Origin: CAIURC01 sp043777315
GTDB lineage: Bacteria; Verrucomicrobiota; Verrucomicrobiia; Chthoniobacterales; Chthoniobacteraceae
Assembly: GCA_043777315.1 (NCBI GenBank)
Contig: JAYVPW010000033.1
Span: 17,804-81,803, forward strand
Length of the DNA: 64,000 bases
Direction of reading: 5' to 3'
Both the position numbers and the translations under genes were made by a program. This document shows positions 17,201 to 25,737 of the stretch, in pieces; position 1 is the stretch's first letter; each line of letters begins with the position of its first letter. The notes under the pieces were generated by a model. That model saw only the letters and a list, made by a program, of their open reading frames with translations, searched no databases and was not told the origin of the DNA.

Positions 17201-19563
17201 CGCTGGCCGAGAATCCACAGCGCCGCCACACGCGGCTCCGCGGGCTTGGCCGGATCGAGCGCGAGTTTGAGCAGCGATTGGTAGCCGAAATTCGTCTCCA
17301 TCAGCGCCGCGTGTTTTTCCTGCTCCCCGGCCAACCACAGCTTCTCGCGCTTCGGCAACGGGTTCGCCCGGTCGAGCAACAACCGGCTCGCCGTCATCCG
17401 CACCACGCGGTTCGGATGCTCCAGCGCCTTCACCAACTCCGCGACGCCCGCCTTCGACAAATCCGGCACCACGAGCTTCTTCGCGTCCTTTTGATCCACC
17501 CGCCAGATGCGGCCGAAATAGTGATCGCGATCGGGCCGCACCGCCGCGTTGACCTCGTTGTGATCGGGCCCGCGCGTGTCGTTGTGGATCACGGCTTGAT
17601 TGTAAAAATCGCCGACATACATCGCGCCGTCCGGCCCGACGCGGACCTCGATCGGACGCCACCACATGTCTTTGCTGCGAATGAACTCCGTCTCCTCGCG
17701 GCCCGGCAGTTTGTGAAAAGTGTAGCTCGATCCCTCGGGCGTGAGCCGCGCGTGATGGACGATGTTGATCGTCGGCTCGGTGCAAAAATAGTCGCCGTTG
17801 TATTCCGCCGGCCACGAGCCGCCGTCGTAGATCACGCAGCCCGCCGCCGCCGTGAACAACCCGACCCAATCGATCTGCCGATACGCCTGCTGCTCCCAGC
17901 TCATCGCCGGAAAAGTCTTCAGCGACGGCTCGACGACTTTGTAGCTCGTCACGTCTTTCGAGACCTTGCCGCGGGCGAGCGCATACTCCGGCAGCACAGT
18001 CTGCATGAGCAGTTGGCCGCTCGTCGGCTGCGTCCACATCACGCGGTTGTCGCCGGTGATTTCCAGCCCCCAGGTGTTGCCGCCCTTCGAGCTGTATTGC
18101 TCGAACGCCGACCCGTCCGGTTTGAACCGCACGACCCCCGAACCGATCGTCCCGAAATGCTTCGCGCCGTCGCCGCTCGTGACATCGCGCGAGCCGCTGT
18201 AGCCGTGCGTGCAATAGATCCAGCCATCCCAGCCCCACCGCGGATTATTGATGACCGCGTGCGTGTCGCCGGTCCCGAGCCCGGTGTAAAGTTTCTCCAC
18301 TTTGTCGGCCTTCCCGTCGCCGTCCGTGTCGCGCAGCCAGAGGATGTCCGGCGCCTGCGTCACGATCACGCCGTCCTTGTAAAAGACGAGTCCGGTGACC
18401 AGTTCGAGGCCTTCGTAAAAGACCTCCTTTTTGTCCGCCACACCGTCGCCATCCGTGTCCGTGAGGATGCTGATTTTATCGAGCCCCTTCCGATCCTGCT
18501 TGCCCGGCGTCGCGTCGATCCCGCCGTGATCCTTCCATTCCTTGCCGCGATAATCCGGCCGCATCCCGCGCCGGCCGTTCGGATATTCCGGCGTCTCCGC
18601 GACCCACATCCGCCCCGCCGGATCCCAGTCGAAATTCATCGGCTTCGTGATCAGCGGCTCCGCGGCGACCAGCTTCATGTTGAAATCCGGGTGCACCTCC
18701 AGCGCCTTCAACGTGTCCGCCGGCCGCTGCGGTCCGCCCTCAGGATAAGTCAGCGCCGCGATCTCGTCCGGTTTGCAAAACTCATCCACGTTCGCCCGCT
18801 TCCCCGCCCACGCGATCCCGCGCAGCAAAATCGCGCGATAATTCGGCCGCTCAAAAGTCGCGTTATAATGACCCGGGATCGAAACGAACGCGCGGTAGCC
18901 GTCGTGTTCGTAGGCCCACATCTGCGGCTGAATGTCGAAAATCGTGACCGGCGCGCCCTGCACCGCCTTCTTTCCCGCGGGGACATTCGGCGTGTAACTC
19001 GTGGCCAGCACCCGCACGTCCGGCGAGATGTCCATGTCGTAGTAGATCTCGTCATCGAGCTGGAAATTCGACGCGCCTTTCGTGATCGGGTGCGCCTCGC
19101 CGAGCCGTTGATTTTCCACGAAATAAAGGTCCATCGGCCCCTCGCGCCACTTGGTCGTTCCCTTCACCCACGAGCCCCCGATCGTCGCCTTCCACCACGC
19201 CGATTCCTTCATCGCGACCGATGCGGCATGAATGACGACCAGCCCGCCGCCCCGCTTCGTGAACGCCTCGACGTTCGCCTTTTCCTCCGCTGTCGCGTCG
19301 CCCGCCTCATCCGCATCCACGATCACCACATCCGTCTGCGCGAACTGCGCCGCGCTCGGCCACCCGATCGCACCGTCCACTTTCATCCCCCGCTCCGTCA
19401 GCAACGGCTTCCAGGTCGCGAGGAAATGCGGGTGATCATGCGCGTTCGGCCCATGCGTCTTCACCCCGCTGCGGATGTAGATGCGAAGCGGCTCGGCGGC
19501 CGATGCGATGCCCGCGACAAACGCGAGCGTGAGGGTGAAGAGAACGAGGAGGTGGCGTTTCAT
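14287..19563 (-). CDS. Giant ThuA / PVC-type haem-binding (CxxCH) protein with HEAT-like repeats
   Basis: The 1758-residue exported protein has a signal peptide (1-22) and a first ThuA domain (about 25-260, with DVVIVDADEAGDATAEEK and GGGLVVIHAAS). A PVC-type N-terminal beta-propeller region follows (about 280-700, with NFDWDPAGRMWVAETPEYP and several DTDGDG calcium-like loops), then HEAT-like repeats (about 720-1150). A C-type cytochrome domain carries CAICH near residue 1183, followed by LLTAIIDPNREVDPSF. A second ThuA domain closes the protein (about 1545-1758, with GGGSSHDFAKYYGG). Proteins of this type are typical of planctomycetes and verrucomicrobia and are thought to act in polysaccharide or sugar oxidation. 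The ThuA domain at both ends is unusual. The ATG at 19563 fits the signal peptide. Confidence 0.88.
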   Translation of the reverse strand: MKRHLLVLFTLTLAFVAGIASAAEPLRIYIRSGVKTHGPNAHDHPHFLATWKPLLTERGMKVDGAIGWPSAAQFAQTDVVIVDADEAGDATAEEKANVEAFTKRGGGLVVIHAASVAMKESAWWKATIGGSWVKGTTKWREGPMDLYFVENQRLGEAHPITKGASNFQLDDEIYYDMDISPDVRVLATSYTPNVPAGKKAVQGAPVTIFDIQPQMWAYEHDGYRAFVSIPGHYNATFERPNYRAILLRGIAWAGKRANVDEFCKPDEIAALTYPEGGPQRPADTLKALEVHPDFNMKLVAAEPLITKPMNFDWDPAGRMWVAETPEYPNGRRGMRPDYRGKEWKDHGGIDATPGKQDRKGLDKISILTDTDGDGVADKKEVFYEGLELVTGLVFYKDGVIVTQAPDILWLRDTDGDGKADKVEKLYTGLGTGDTHAVINNPRWGWDGWIYCTHGYSGSRDVTSGDGAKHFGTIGSGVVRFKPDGSAFEQYSSKGGNTWGLEITGDNRVMWTQPTSGQLLMQTVLPEYALARGKVSKDVTSYKVVEPSLKTFPAMSWEQQAYRQIDWVGLFTAAAGCVIYDGGSWPAEYNGDYFCTEPTINIVHHARLTPEGSSYTFHKLPGREETEFIRSKDMWWRPIEVRVGPDGAMYVGDFYNQAVIHNDTRGPDHNEVNAAVRPDRDHYFGRIWRVDQKDAKKLVVPDLSKAGVAELVKALEHPNRVVRMTASRLLLDRANPLPKREKLWLAGEQEKHAALMETNFGYQSLLKLALDPAKPAEPRVAALWILGQRDADELMLQWTPALADKDPVVRRNAALLAELPHYTFPQSEKGTRNFVTSAPAFGALLTDSDPQVRVAALRALGTSGFEDAAAQAIIAAWPKLDDDFQRSAAIGAAAQNPAASIAAALDAADSAPLAPLVSQLAQSIGEKNNADAAAKLVISLSTKPASADALKRSVLDTLGKSLKDAPAMTSELSGALGKLLAGGASGSALPLAAKWDKAGALKAQVAQLTTVLLAKLNDAESAEAARFSAAESLLGLRSANPDALPAVIKVATGKASPALQRQLIVALGETGDAGVGTALAGSFGKLPAEAQGSAFEVLLQRADWALALLDAAKAKQADLTILGPANLARLRTHPDKAVSQRANALLDELMGPALAAKNEALAKLTPIVEQPGDAVKGKAIFTATCAICHKLGELGTDIGPALTGMGAHGPAELLTAIIDPNREVDPSFVAWNIETKDGKFHAGVIARENPANIVLKSLAGQEEIKVSEIKSRVNTGRSLMPEGFEGLGGETLRDILTFICGADAQHFRVLDLAKAFTADTRHGIYMAPTDVPENFHFAKTGLLNLGGIPFNLVAAEKSPTGNNAIQLKGGQSGSFAKTKMPKSVEINVGGFKANRLHFLGNVGGWASPYGEENEVVMKAVVQFAGGASETLEFRNGVEFADYIGRVEVPGSRFAEGVTKNGQVRWSSKQLKTTAPIEKITLESADSGVAPTTFAITAELAEANAAPLAAVSESASAPAPKVVKPALKAAGDFVPQFTDAVPEPPTKAAGMRALMVGGGSSHDFAKYYGGTDKATLAAIKPGWLDYTQNANGTPAILDRVDVLAWSANQPVSSETATALIKFANAGKGLVIEHPGTWYAWNNFPQWNHDVVGGGARGHDALGEFEVEVIEPNHPLMAGLPKTFKITDELYNFVPDPTGVPIKVLAQAKSPKTGKVFPQVWIVEHPKSRVVCITLGHDARAHDLPEYQTLIKNAFVWAAGK

Positions 19564-19668
19564 GGCGGTGTTGGGGAAGTCGGAGAGGGCCGCGGAAATT
19601 AGCGCTTTTCCCGCGCGGAGGAAGCCTGTCGGCGGGCGAAGTCCGGGCCGTAGGCCCCGCCCTTTTTC

Positions 19669-19716
19669 GTCATCCTGAGCGAAGCGCAGCGGAGTCGAAG
19701 GACCTCTAACTATTTC
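19669..19716. repeat. Repeat family F, copy 1 (CATCCTGAGCGAAG type)
   Basis: The element begins GTCATCCTGAGCGAAGCGCA and continues through GGAGTCGAAGGACCTC. It is a single arm of the longer inverted pair seen at 37662-37792. It sits in the 206-base gap between the giant ThuA gene start and the acetyltransferase stop. I recall this sequence type as a common intergenic repeat in several environmental phyla. Confidence 0.75.
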
Positions 19717-19769
19717 CCCAAACCTTGCGTCGTCGGAGATCGACCCGAAAAAGGAAAGACCGGTCAAAT

Positions 19770-20273
19770 TCAACCAACCTCCTCGCGAATCGCTCGCGCC
19801 GGATTTCCCGCCACCACCGCACCAGCCGGCACATCTTTCACCACGACCGAGCCCGCGCCAATCACCGCTCCGTCGCCGATCCTGATCGGGCCGAGGATCA
19901 CCGCGTTTGCCCCGACATCCACGCGATCTCCGATGATCGGACAACCGCTCTGCGAGCCGTCGGCGAGGGTCTTGTTTCCAATCGTGGTCGATTGGCGGAG
20001 GATGCAATCGCGTCCGATCACCGTGCCCTCGTGGACGACGAGTGCTTGCGCGTGGAAGAGGCGGAGTCCGGGGCCGATGCGCGTTTTGTAGCGCAGCTCG
20101 ATGCCGAGAAATGCGCCGACGAAAACGCGGTAAAATGCGAACAGCGGCACGCCGATGAGCCACCACGGCGCGGGCCAGCCGCGGACCGCATGGGCGAGGC
20201 GAAAAAGCAGCAAAACGACCTGACCTTTCGGATTGCCGCGATTGGCCTGCCAGTCCGCGAAGAGAGCATTCAT
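19770..20273 (-). CDS. Hexapeptide-repeat acetyltransferase (serine acetyltransferase-like)
   Basis: The 167-residue protein has a hydrophobic N-terminal segment (about 20-57) and a left-handed beta-helix of hexapeptide repeats from about residue 65 (TRIGPGLRLFHAQALVVHEG, TVIGRDCILRQSTTIGN, PIIGDRVDVGANAVILG), closing with the typical VVAGNPARAIRE. It resembles CysE-like and colanic-acid-type O-acetyltransferases that use acetyl-CoA. Its location at the end of a glycosyltransferase operon, overlapping the preceding gene by 4 bases, favours sugar O-acetylation over cysteine synthesis. It is the last gene of the long minus-strand run. Confidence 0.82.
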   Translation of the reverse strand: MNALFADWQANRGNPKGQVVLLLFRLAHAVRGWPAPWWLIGVPLFAFYRVFVGAFLGIELRYKTRIGPGLRLFHAQALVVHEGTVIGRDCILRQSTTIGNKTLADGSQSGCPIIGDRVDVGANAVILGPIRIGDGAVIGAGSVVVKDVPAGAVVAGNPARAIREEVG

Positions 20274-21412
20274 GCGGGTTCGCGGGCGGTTGCCGGTTTC
20301 AGGTATTGCAAATAAATCGCCTCCACCGCGCGCGTCATCGCCTCAGCGGAATAGCCCGCGCGCACCTTGGCCAGCGCGGCATTGGCGAGCCGCCGCGCGG
20401 TCTCCGGCTGCGCGATCAATTCGCTCACGCGGTCGCAAAATCCAGCGCAGTCGCCGGGGGTCACGAGTGCCGCATCTTCACCGTCACTCAGGATTTCCTG
20501 CACCCCGTCGAGCTTCGCCGAGACAATCGGGATGCCGACCGCCATCGCCTCGAGGATGGTGATCGGCAGGCCTTCGTAACGCGACGTGAGCAGCAGCATA
20601 TCGAGCGCAGGATACAGCGCCGCCATGTCGCCGACATAGCCGAGAAAACGCACGCCGTCTTCAATTCCCAGCCGCCGTGCTTGTCGCCGCAGATCGCTCT
20701 CCTCTTCGCCCGTGCCCGCGATCACGAAGATCGCGTGCGGATGACGCGCGCGCACCGCCACCGCGACTTTGATGAAAAGCGCGAAGTTTTTCTGATGCGT
20801 GAGCCGCCCGATTCCCGCGACGACGAACGCGTTTTCCGGCAAGCCCCAACGCGCTCGCGCCGCGGCCCGCTGCTCGGGTCGTGGCTGGAAAATCCCCAGG
20901 TCCACGCCGTTGTGAATCGTCGTCACACGCGCCGCGGGGAGGCCTTCGTGATCGAGCAAATACTGGCGCGTCGAACCCGAAACCGCGATCACATGCGTCG
21001 AAAAGCGGTTCGTGATTTCGTCCGCTTTCGGCGCCCACTTCCGCGGGTCGGTGAGCTTGTCATTGCAGTGGTCGTGATTGATCCGCACCGGCACCCCGCA
21101 CAGCGCCGCGATCGGCTTGGCCACAACGTTTGCGGCCAGAAGGTGCGTGTGGACGACATCGTATTTCCGCGTCAGGCACAGCCACGCCAGCGCCGGCACG
21201 TAGCTCGGAAATCGCGGATGAAAAGAGAGCGAGAAAACCGGCACGCCGAGCGTCTTCAACTCTTCCCAAAAAACCCCGCGCCCGTGCATCGCCGCAGCCG
21301 AAAACTCGAATCGCGCCGTGTCGCCATGCCTGAGCAGATTGATCATCACCGACTGCGCACCGCCGAGGTCGAGCGAATCAATGACGTGCAGGACTCGGTA
21401 TCGGCGGCTCAC
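20270..21412 (-). CDS. Glycosyltransferase family 4 (GT-B)
   Basis: The 380-residue protein has an N-terminal Rossmann half starting RVLHVIDSLDLGGAQSV with the glycine loop, and a C-terminal half with GIGRLTHQKNFALFI and the donor-binding segment LLTSRYEGLPITILEAMAVG (E-x7-E pattern). This is the retaining GT4 family, which transfers sugars from nucleotide donors onto lipid-linked chains. The GTG at 21412 is chosen because it forms a GTGA overlap with the stop of the upstream gene and begins just before the conserved start; an upstream ATG would overlap by about 100 bases. The donor sugar is unknown. Confidence 0.85.
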   Translation of the reverse strand: MSRRYRVLHVIDSLDLGGAQSVMINLLRHGDTARFEFSAAAMHGRGVFWEELKTLGVPVFSLSFHPRFPSYVPALAWLCLTRKYDVVHTHLLAANVVAKPIAALCGVPVRINHDHCNDKLTDPRKWAPKADEITNRFSTHVIAVSGSTRQYLLDHEGLPAARVTTIHNGVDLGIFQPRPEQRAAARARWGLPENAFVVAGIGRLTHQKNFALFIKVAVAVRARHPHAIFVIAGTGEEESDLRRQARRLGIEDGVRFLGYVGDMAALYPALDMLLLTSRYEGLPITILEAMAVGIPIVSAKLDGVQEILSDGEDAALVTPGDCAGFCDRVSELIAQPETARRLANAALAKVRAGYSAEAMTRAVEAIYLQYLKPATAREPA

Positions 21413-22482
21413 GACGCGTCCCCCTTTTTTGCGGCATACTTTTCGTAAAACAGACGCGCCGAATCGCCGAGCACCGCCAGCGCCGCGATGCGCGCCCAAG
21501 GCAGTCGCCATGCGGCTTCCGGGCTGGTGCGCACCGCGCGTGAGAGCGTCCGCAGCGCAGCGAGCCGGTGCTTCGGAAGAAGATTGTAAGCCACCCGGCC
21601 GATCTGCCCGGCGAGTGAGGCGCGGAGATCAGAATCTTCGCCCGCGGAATCGTGAGCGGCGTGAAATGCAGCGAGTAGGCGGTCGAAGAGCCGCCAGAAT
21701 TCAGGCAGCTCGGACGGCTCCAGTTTCCAGCGAAACTGACCGAGCATTTCCATCTCGCGCTCGGGGAAAGTGAGGACCGGAAGCTCCGCCGCGAGCGCCG
21801 CGGATTGGATGCGGCGCGTCTCGGCATCGAGCTCCGCGCGGCGCGAACGCATCAGTGAACCAGCGTGTGCGCGGACCGTGACGAGCCGTTCCGGCAGGTT
21901 CGCGGCGGGATGCCGACGGGAGATGCGCGACCAGAGTTCGTAGTCCTGTGAAATCGAAAACGACTCGTCGTAGCCGCCGAATTCCGCAACCACTGGCGCA
22001 CGGCGAAACATCACAGCGGAGTGGAGGAAGGGATTGTCGAACAGCATCGCCCAGCGCACCGCGAGCGGGCTTCGCGGCATGTCGAGCGTGCCCTGCGCGC
22101 GGCCCGCGTCATCGACTTGCCGTGCCGAAGTTCCGAGCAGCATCACCTGCGGGTTCGCCCGCAAACATTCGAGCTGTCGCGCGAATCGATCCGGCTGCGA
22201 GACGTCGTCGGCATCCTGCCGCGCGATGAATTCGCCGCGGGCCTCGCGCAGTCCGCGGTTCAGCGTCGCGGTGAGCCCGAGGTTCCGCTCATTCGCCAGC
22301 ACGCGGAGCCGCGGGTCGCGAAAGCCCGCGGCGACCGCGCGCGTGGAGTCGGTCGAGCCGTCGTCGATGACGAGCAGTTCGAAGTCGCCACACGTCTGCG
22401 CCAGCACGCTTTCGATCGCCGCGCCGAGAAATGGCGCGGCATTGAACGCGGGCAGCAGGACCGTGATCACGGGCGGATTCAC
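21409..22482 (-). CDS. Glycosyltransferase family 2 (GT-A)
   Basis: The 357-residue protein begins VITVLLPAFNAAPFLGAAIE, with VIDDGSTDSTR and the metal-binding IARQDADDVSQPDRF, the hallmarks of inverting GT2 enzymes. The C-terminal 130 residues are helical. The start is a GTG at 22482 overlapping the upstream stop as GTGA. It belongs to the translationally coupled glycan operon; the acceptor is unknown. No membrane segment is obvious, so it probably works at the cytoplasmic face of the inner membrane. Confidence 0.85.
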   Translation of the reverse strand: MNPPVITVLLPAFNAAPFLGAAIESVLAQTCGDFELLVIDDGSTDSTRAVAAGFRDPRLRVLANERNLGLTATLNRGLREARGEFIARQDADDVSQPDRFARQLECLRANPQVMLLGTSARQVDDAGRAQGTLDMPRSPLAVRWAMLFDNPFLHSAVMFRRAPVVAEFGGYDESFSISQDYELWSRISRRHPAANLPERLVTVRAHAGSLMRSRRAELDAETRRIQSAALAAELPVLTFPEREMEMLGQFRWKLEPSELPEFWRLFDRLLAAFHAAHDSAGEDSDLRASLAGQIGRVAYNLLPKHRLAALRTLSRAVRTSPEAAWRLPWARIAALAVLGDSARLFYEKYAAKKGDAS

Positions 22483-23579
22483 GCGAGCAGTCTGGCAAAA
22501 ATCTCGCGATGCCGCGCGACCCATTCGCGATGATCGAACAGCCCCTCCGCACGCCGCCGAGCCGCATGGCTGCTTGATTCCCAGTCACCCATCAGTTTCC
22601 GCACCGCCTCAGCCATCGCGCCGGGTGTCGGATAGCTCGGCGCGTCCCAGCTCTCCGCGACCGGCAGCAACGCGCCACATTCCAAGCTCACGAGTTCCGG
22701 CATTCCGCCGCTCGCGGAAGCGATGACCGGCACGCCGCACGCGAGCGACTCGATCGGCACCGTCGGGCACGGATCGTTGAATTTCGGATGCAGCAAAACA
22801 TGGCTCGCGCGAAAAAGCCCCGGTGCTTCCGCCTGTCTGAATGCGGGCACGATTTGGACGTTCACCTCGACACCCGCGCGCCGGATCGCGGCTTGCACTT
22901 CGGCATCGCCGCGCGGCCAGTGAAACCGCCCGGCGATCGTCAGCCGCGCCGCTTGTCCGCTGCGCACCAGTTCCGCGAGCGTGTCGATAGCGACGGTGAC
23001 GCGCTCCAATTCCTGATGCGTCCCCGCGGCGAGTAGCTCCCATCGCTCCATCCCCGGCGGCGCGCTCGGGGGCGCGAACGCGTCGAGGTTCACCGGGTTG
23101 AAAATGACTTCACTCGGCGCGTCCGTGGCGCCGAGAAATCGATCCGCCGAGCGCTGGCAGAACTCGCTCTGATAAACCACGAAATCGGCCAGGCGCAGCA
23201 GCTCCCGCATCGGGCGATTGAACTCTTCGCTGCGCCGCCCCGCCCACGCGGGGAAACCGACGCCATTCTGATTCCAGACGAATTTCGCACCACGTTTTTT
23301 GGCCCACCGGACCAGCTCGATCGCGTGCGGCGGCGGCGCGCTGCTGACGAGATAAAGGATGTTGAAATCGGCGCGCTCGGGAAACTCATCGCGCAAATGC
23401 AGCAGCTTCACCCGCCCGCCATGCACCAGCGCATCGGCATCCGCGGGCAATGCTCCGCCGAAGCTCAACGCGATTTCTCCGCTCGGCGGAGACATTGTCC
23501 GTCGCTCCAGCAGGCGGCGAAAAGCGAGCCGGCCGGGCATCGCTTTCAGCTCCGTGGCCCAGCGCCGCAGCGCGCTCAT
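22479..23579 (-). CDS. Glycosyltransferase family 4-like protein
   Basis: The 366-residue protein has a GT-B layout: a central hinge segment EVIFNPVNLDAFAPPS, then the donor-site region LLHPKFNDPCPTVPIESLACGVPVIASASGG typical of GT4, with the conserved glutamate after PTVPI. The N-terminal half is less typical and includes FVWNQNGVGFPAWAG. The ATG at 23579 overlaps the upstream stop as ATGA, which decides the start over an ATG 51 bases upstream. It is one of five consecutive transferase genes at this end of the operon. Confidence 0.83.
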   Translation of the reverse strand: MSALRRWATELKAMPGRLAFRRLLERRTMSPPSGEIALSFGGALPADADALVHGGRVKLLHLRDEFPERADFNILYLVSSAPPPHAIELVRWAKKRGAKFVWNQNGVGFPAWAGRRSEEFNRPMRELLRLADFVVYQSEFCQRSADRFLGATDAPSEVIFNPVNLDAFAPPSAPPGMERWELLAAGTHQELERVTVAIDTLAELVRSGQAARLTIAGRFHWPRGDAEVQAAIRRAGVEVNVQIVPAFRQAEAPGLFRASHVLLHPKFNDPCPTVPIESLACGVPVIASASGGMPELVSLECGALLPVAESWDAPSYPTPGAMAEAVRKLMGDWESSSHAARRRAEGLFDHREWVARHREIFARLLA

Positions 23580-24601
23580 TTCGCCGCGATGGCGAGCTCG
23601 CGTTGCAGCACCTCGCGATACGCGATGCACATTTGGTCGCCGGAAGGCGGGGCCGCGAGCACCTTCGCCCGCAGCTCAAAATACCGATCGCGCAGCTCAC
23701 GGACGCCAGCGACCAAATCCTCGCGAAAGCCCACGCCATAAGCTTTCCCGAGCTCCACGATCCCGCCGCCGCCGAGGTGATAAAGCAGCGGCAGCCCGCA
23801 TTGCAGGCCCTCGATGAAGTGCATCCCGCCCGGCTCATCGAGCGACGCGGTGATGTAGCCGTGGCACTCGCGGAGTTGCGCGGCGAGCGCCGCTCCGTGT
23901 GCCGGCGGAAAGGTCTGCGCGGCCTTCCATTTCAAGCCGTCCGGCCAGCGCCCGATCACGCGCAGTTCAACGCCGGGCAGCTCCCCGGCGGCGATGCGTC
24001 CGTCGAGTTCCTCGTACTGCGGGAAGCCTTTGCGGACATTGGCTGACCAATGATGCGTGACGAAACGGAACGGCTGGCCAGCCTGCCAGTCGCGGCTCCC
24101 GATCGAGTGAAAAACGCTCGGGTCGCCGCCGTTCAAAATGCAGCAGTGCGGGCGCGCGGAATCGAACCAGCGCGCCGCGTGGTAATCGCGCAGCCACTCC
24201 GAAATGAAGACCGTGAAATCCGCGACGCGATTGTATTTCGCGAGCAGCGGATCCATCTGGTCGGTCTCTTTCCGAATGTCGTTGTCGTTGACGCGCTGAA
24301 TCACGCGCAGCCGCGGATTGCGCGCTTTTGCCGCCGCAATCTCGTCGTCGTGGAAGGTCATGTTGTCCCACAGCCCCGAGTGATTGATGAGGATCGCATC
24401 GACCTCTTCGCGCAGGTCGAACCGCACTTCGTAGCCGCAATACGAAAGGTAGCGCGTCATCTGCTGGAGCCACTGATTCCCGCCGCCCCACGACGCAAAA
24501 ATCGGGCGCATATTCACCGCGATCCGCGCGATGGGCTCGAGCGGCGGACGCACCCGCGCGAGACGCCTTGCCCCGCGAATCCTGTCCAGAAGCGACTTCA
24601 C
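23576..24601 (-). CDS. GT-B fold glycosyltransferase
   Basis: The 341-residue protein resembles GT1/GT4-type transferases: N-terminal NMRPIFASWGGGNQWLQQM (glycine-rich loop), a middle VISEW/ILNGGDPSVF hinge equivalent, and the C-terminal donor site YITASLDEPGGMHFIEGLQCGLPLLYHLGG. The GTG at 24601 forms a GTGA overlap with the upstream gene's stop; the much longer frame upstream would overlap that gene almost entirely. Similar proteins act in O-antigen or capsule assembly. The substrate is unknown. Confidence 0.78.
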   Translation of the reverse strand: MKSLLDRIRGARRLARVRPPLEPIARIAVNMRPIFASWGGGNQWLQQMTRYLSYCGYEVRFDLREEVDAILINHSGLWDNMTFHDDEIAAAKARNPRLRVIQRVNDNDIRKETDQMDPLLAKYNRVADFTVFISEWLRDYHAARWFDSARPHCCILNGGDPSVFHSIGSRDWQAGQPFRFVTHHWSANVRKGFPQYEELDGRIAAGELPGVELRVIGRWPDGLKWKAAQTFPPAHGAALAAQLRECHGYITASLDEPGGMHFIEGLQCGLPLLYHLGGGGIVELGKAYGVGFREDLVAGVRELRDRYFELRAKVLAAPPSGDQMCIAYREVLQRELAIAAK

Positions 24602-25596
24602 GGGCGGCTCGGGAGTTGCCGCGTGGCGAGAAGCCACGCGCGTTTGCCCATTTCTCTGGCACGCCAGAGTGCGTACCGAACCGCGCTGAACTTGCCGTCG
24701 GGATTGAAATGCCACGGCACCACGATCCCGAAATCGCGCGCGGAAAATTGCGTGCCCGCCGCGACATTCAACCGCGCGAGCGCGGCCAGAAAGCTGTTGA
24801 GAAAAACGATGAACATTTGCCAGGAAAGCCGCCGGGGACGCCAGCGGGAGAAAGGCCGCCCGTCGAGCAGGATGTGCTGCCAGCCGCCTTTGAAATGGAT
24901 GATGTGAATGTCGTCGGCGAGCGGGCGCGAGTTCATTTCGTTCAGTTGCTGGCACGCCGCGGCGTCGATCCGCACGCTCTGGTTTTCGACCTCGATTTCG
25001 TAATGCGTCCGGGGCGTCTCGTAGCCGAGGATGCGGTGCATCGCCATTTGATCCGGGCTGGCAAACGGGAGCGCGTGATCGTTCGCCTGCGCGAAAAGTT
25101 CCGGCGTCTCGAGAATGTGCAACGTCTCGGCTTTCCAGTGCCGAAAAAACGCCGAAGCCGCCGCGCCGCCGCGGGCGAGAATGACGCCCGTGTTGACCGG
25201 TGCCTTATCACGATTTTCGCGTGTCGGGTTGTGGGTGAAAATCACGTCGGCATCGAAGTCGTCGAAGAAGTGGCCGATGCCACGGAGCACGAGCGTGTCC
25301 GCATCCGCGAAACAGAGCCGAGCCTCGTGCGCGTGCTCGTCCGCCGCGCGGCTCCACGCGAGGACTTTATTCGCGATGCGGACGCGCGGATCGTTTGCGA
25401 AATCGAAGTTCATCGGCACAAAATCGAAGTGCCGAAAAGTCGCGCGAATGGCCTCCAGCCTCGATTGCGGGACATCCTGCCAGTAAATCGTGACGCGCGC
25501 GTCGGGATGCGTTTGGGCGATCGAATGGAGATGATTCAGCAACATCCCGACGTGCCGATGCCCGTAGTTTGCGACGATGAAGCGGATGCTCAACAC
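24598..25596 (-). CDS. Putative glycosyltransferase (DxD, GT-A-like)
   Basis: The 332-residue protein starts IRFIVANYGHRHVGMLLNHL and has CFADADTLVLRG, a DxD metal-nucleotide motif like that of GT8 and related transferases, then FTHNPTRENRDKAPVNTGVI and IIHFKGGWQHILLDG, as in sugar transferases that close with an HFKG-type motif. The start codon is GTG. The gene is the first after a 141-base gap that contains a family D repeat, so a separate promoter could lie there. It overlaps the next transferase gene by 4 bases. Confidence 0.72.
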   Translation of the reverse strand: MLSIRFIVANYGHRHVGMLLNHLHSIAQTHPDARVTIYWQDVPQSRLEAIRATFRHFDFVPMNFDFANDPRVRIANKVLAWSRAADEHAHEARLCFADADTLVLRGIGHFFDDFDADVIFTHNPTRENRDKAPVNTGVILARGGAAASAFFRHWKAETLHILETPELFAQANDHALPFASPDQMAMHRILGYETPRTHYEIEVENQSVRIDAAACQQLNEMNSRPLADDIHIIHFKGGWQHILLDGRPFSRWRPRRLSWQMFIVFLNSFLAALARLNVAAGTQFSARDFGIVVPWHFNPDGKFSAVRYALWRAREMGKRAWLLATRQLPSRP

Positions 25597-25650
25597 GAAT
25601 GAAATCCGGCGAAATTTCCGAGTCTGCCAACACAGGTTTGCGGAGCGGAT

Positions 25651-25712
25651 AAGCAGGAAAACAGGAAAACAGGAAACCGGAGCTTCGTTCCTGTTTTCCT
25701 GTTTTCCTGCTT
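25651..25712. repeat. Repeat family D, copy 1 (inverted ACAGGAAA array)
   Basis: The left arm repeats an 8-base unit (AGCAGGAAAACAGGAAAACA and onward) and the right arm at 25688-25712 is its reverse complement (TTCCTGTTTTCCTG then TTTTCCTGCTT). The two can form a long hairpin. It lies in the only sizeable gap of the minus-strand glycan operon. Confidence 0.85.
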
Positions 25713-25737
25713 CGCCTTCATCATCCGCCGAGATGGG

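Noticed and set aside
16882..19602. A 906-residue open frame opposite the giant ThuA gene
   Set aside because: It is an antisense shadow: arginine-rich, without domains, caused by high GC.
19564..19668. A GGGCC-GTA-GGCCC hairpin followed by a T run, resembling a terminator on the plus strand
   Set aside because: Both flanking genes are on the minus strand, so no plus-strand transcript needs ending here.
14287..20166. A 1959-residue reading of the giant ThuA gene with a 201-residue N-terminal extension
   Set aside because: The extra segment overlaps the acetyltransferase gene and has no protein-like composition; the signal peptide at 19563 marks the real start.
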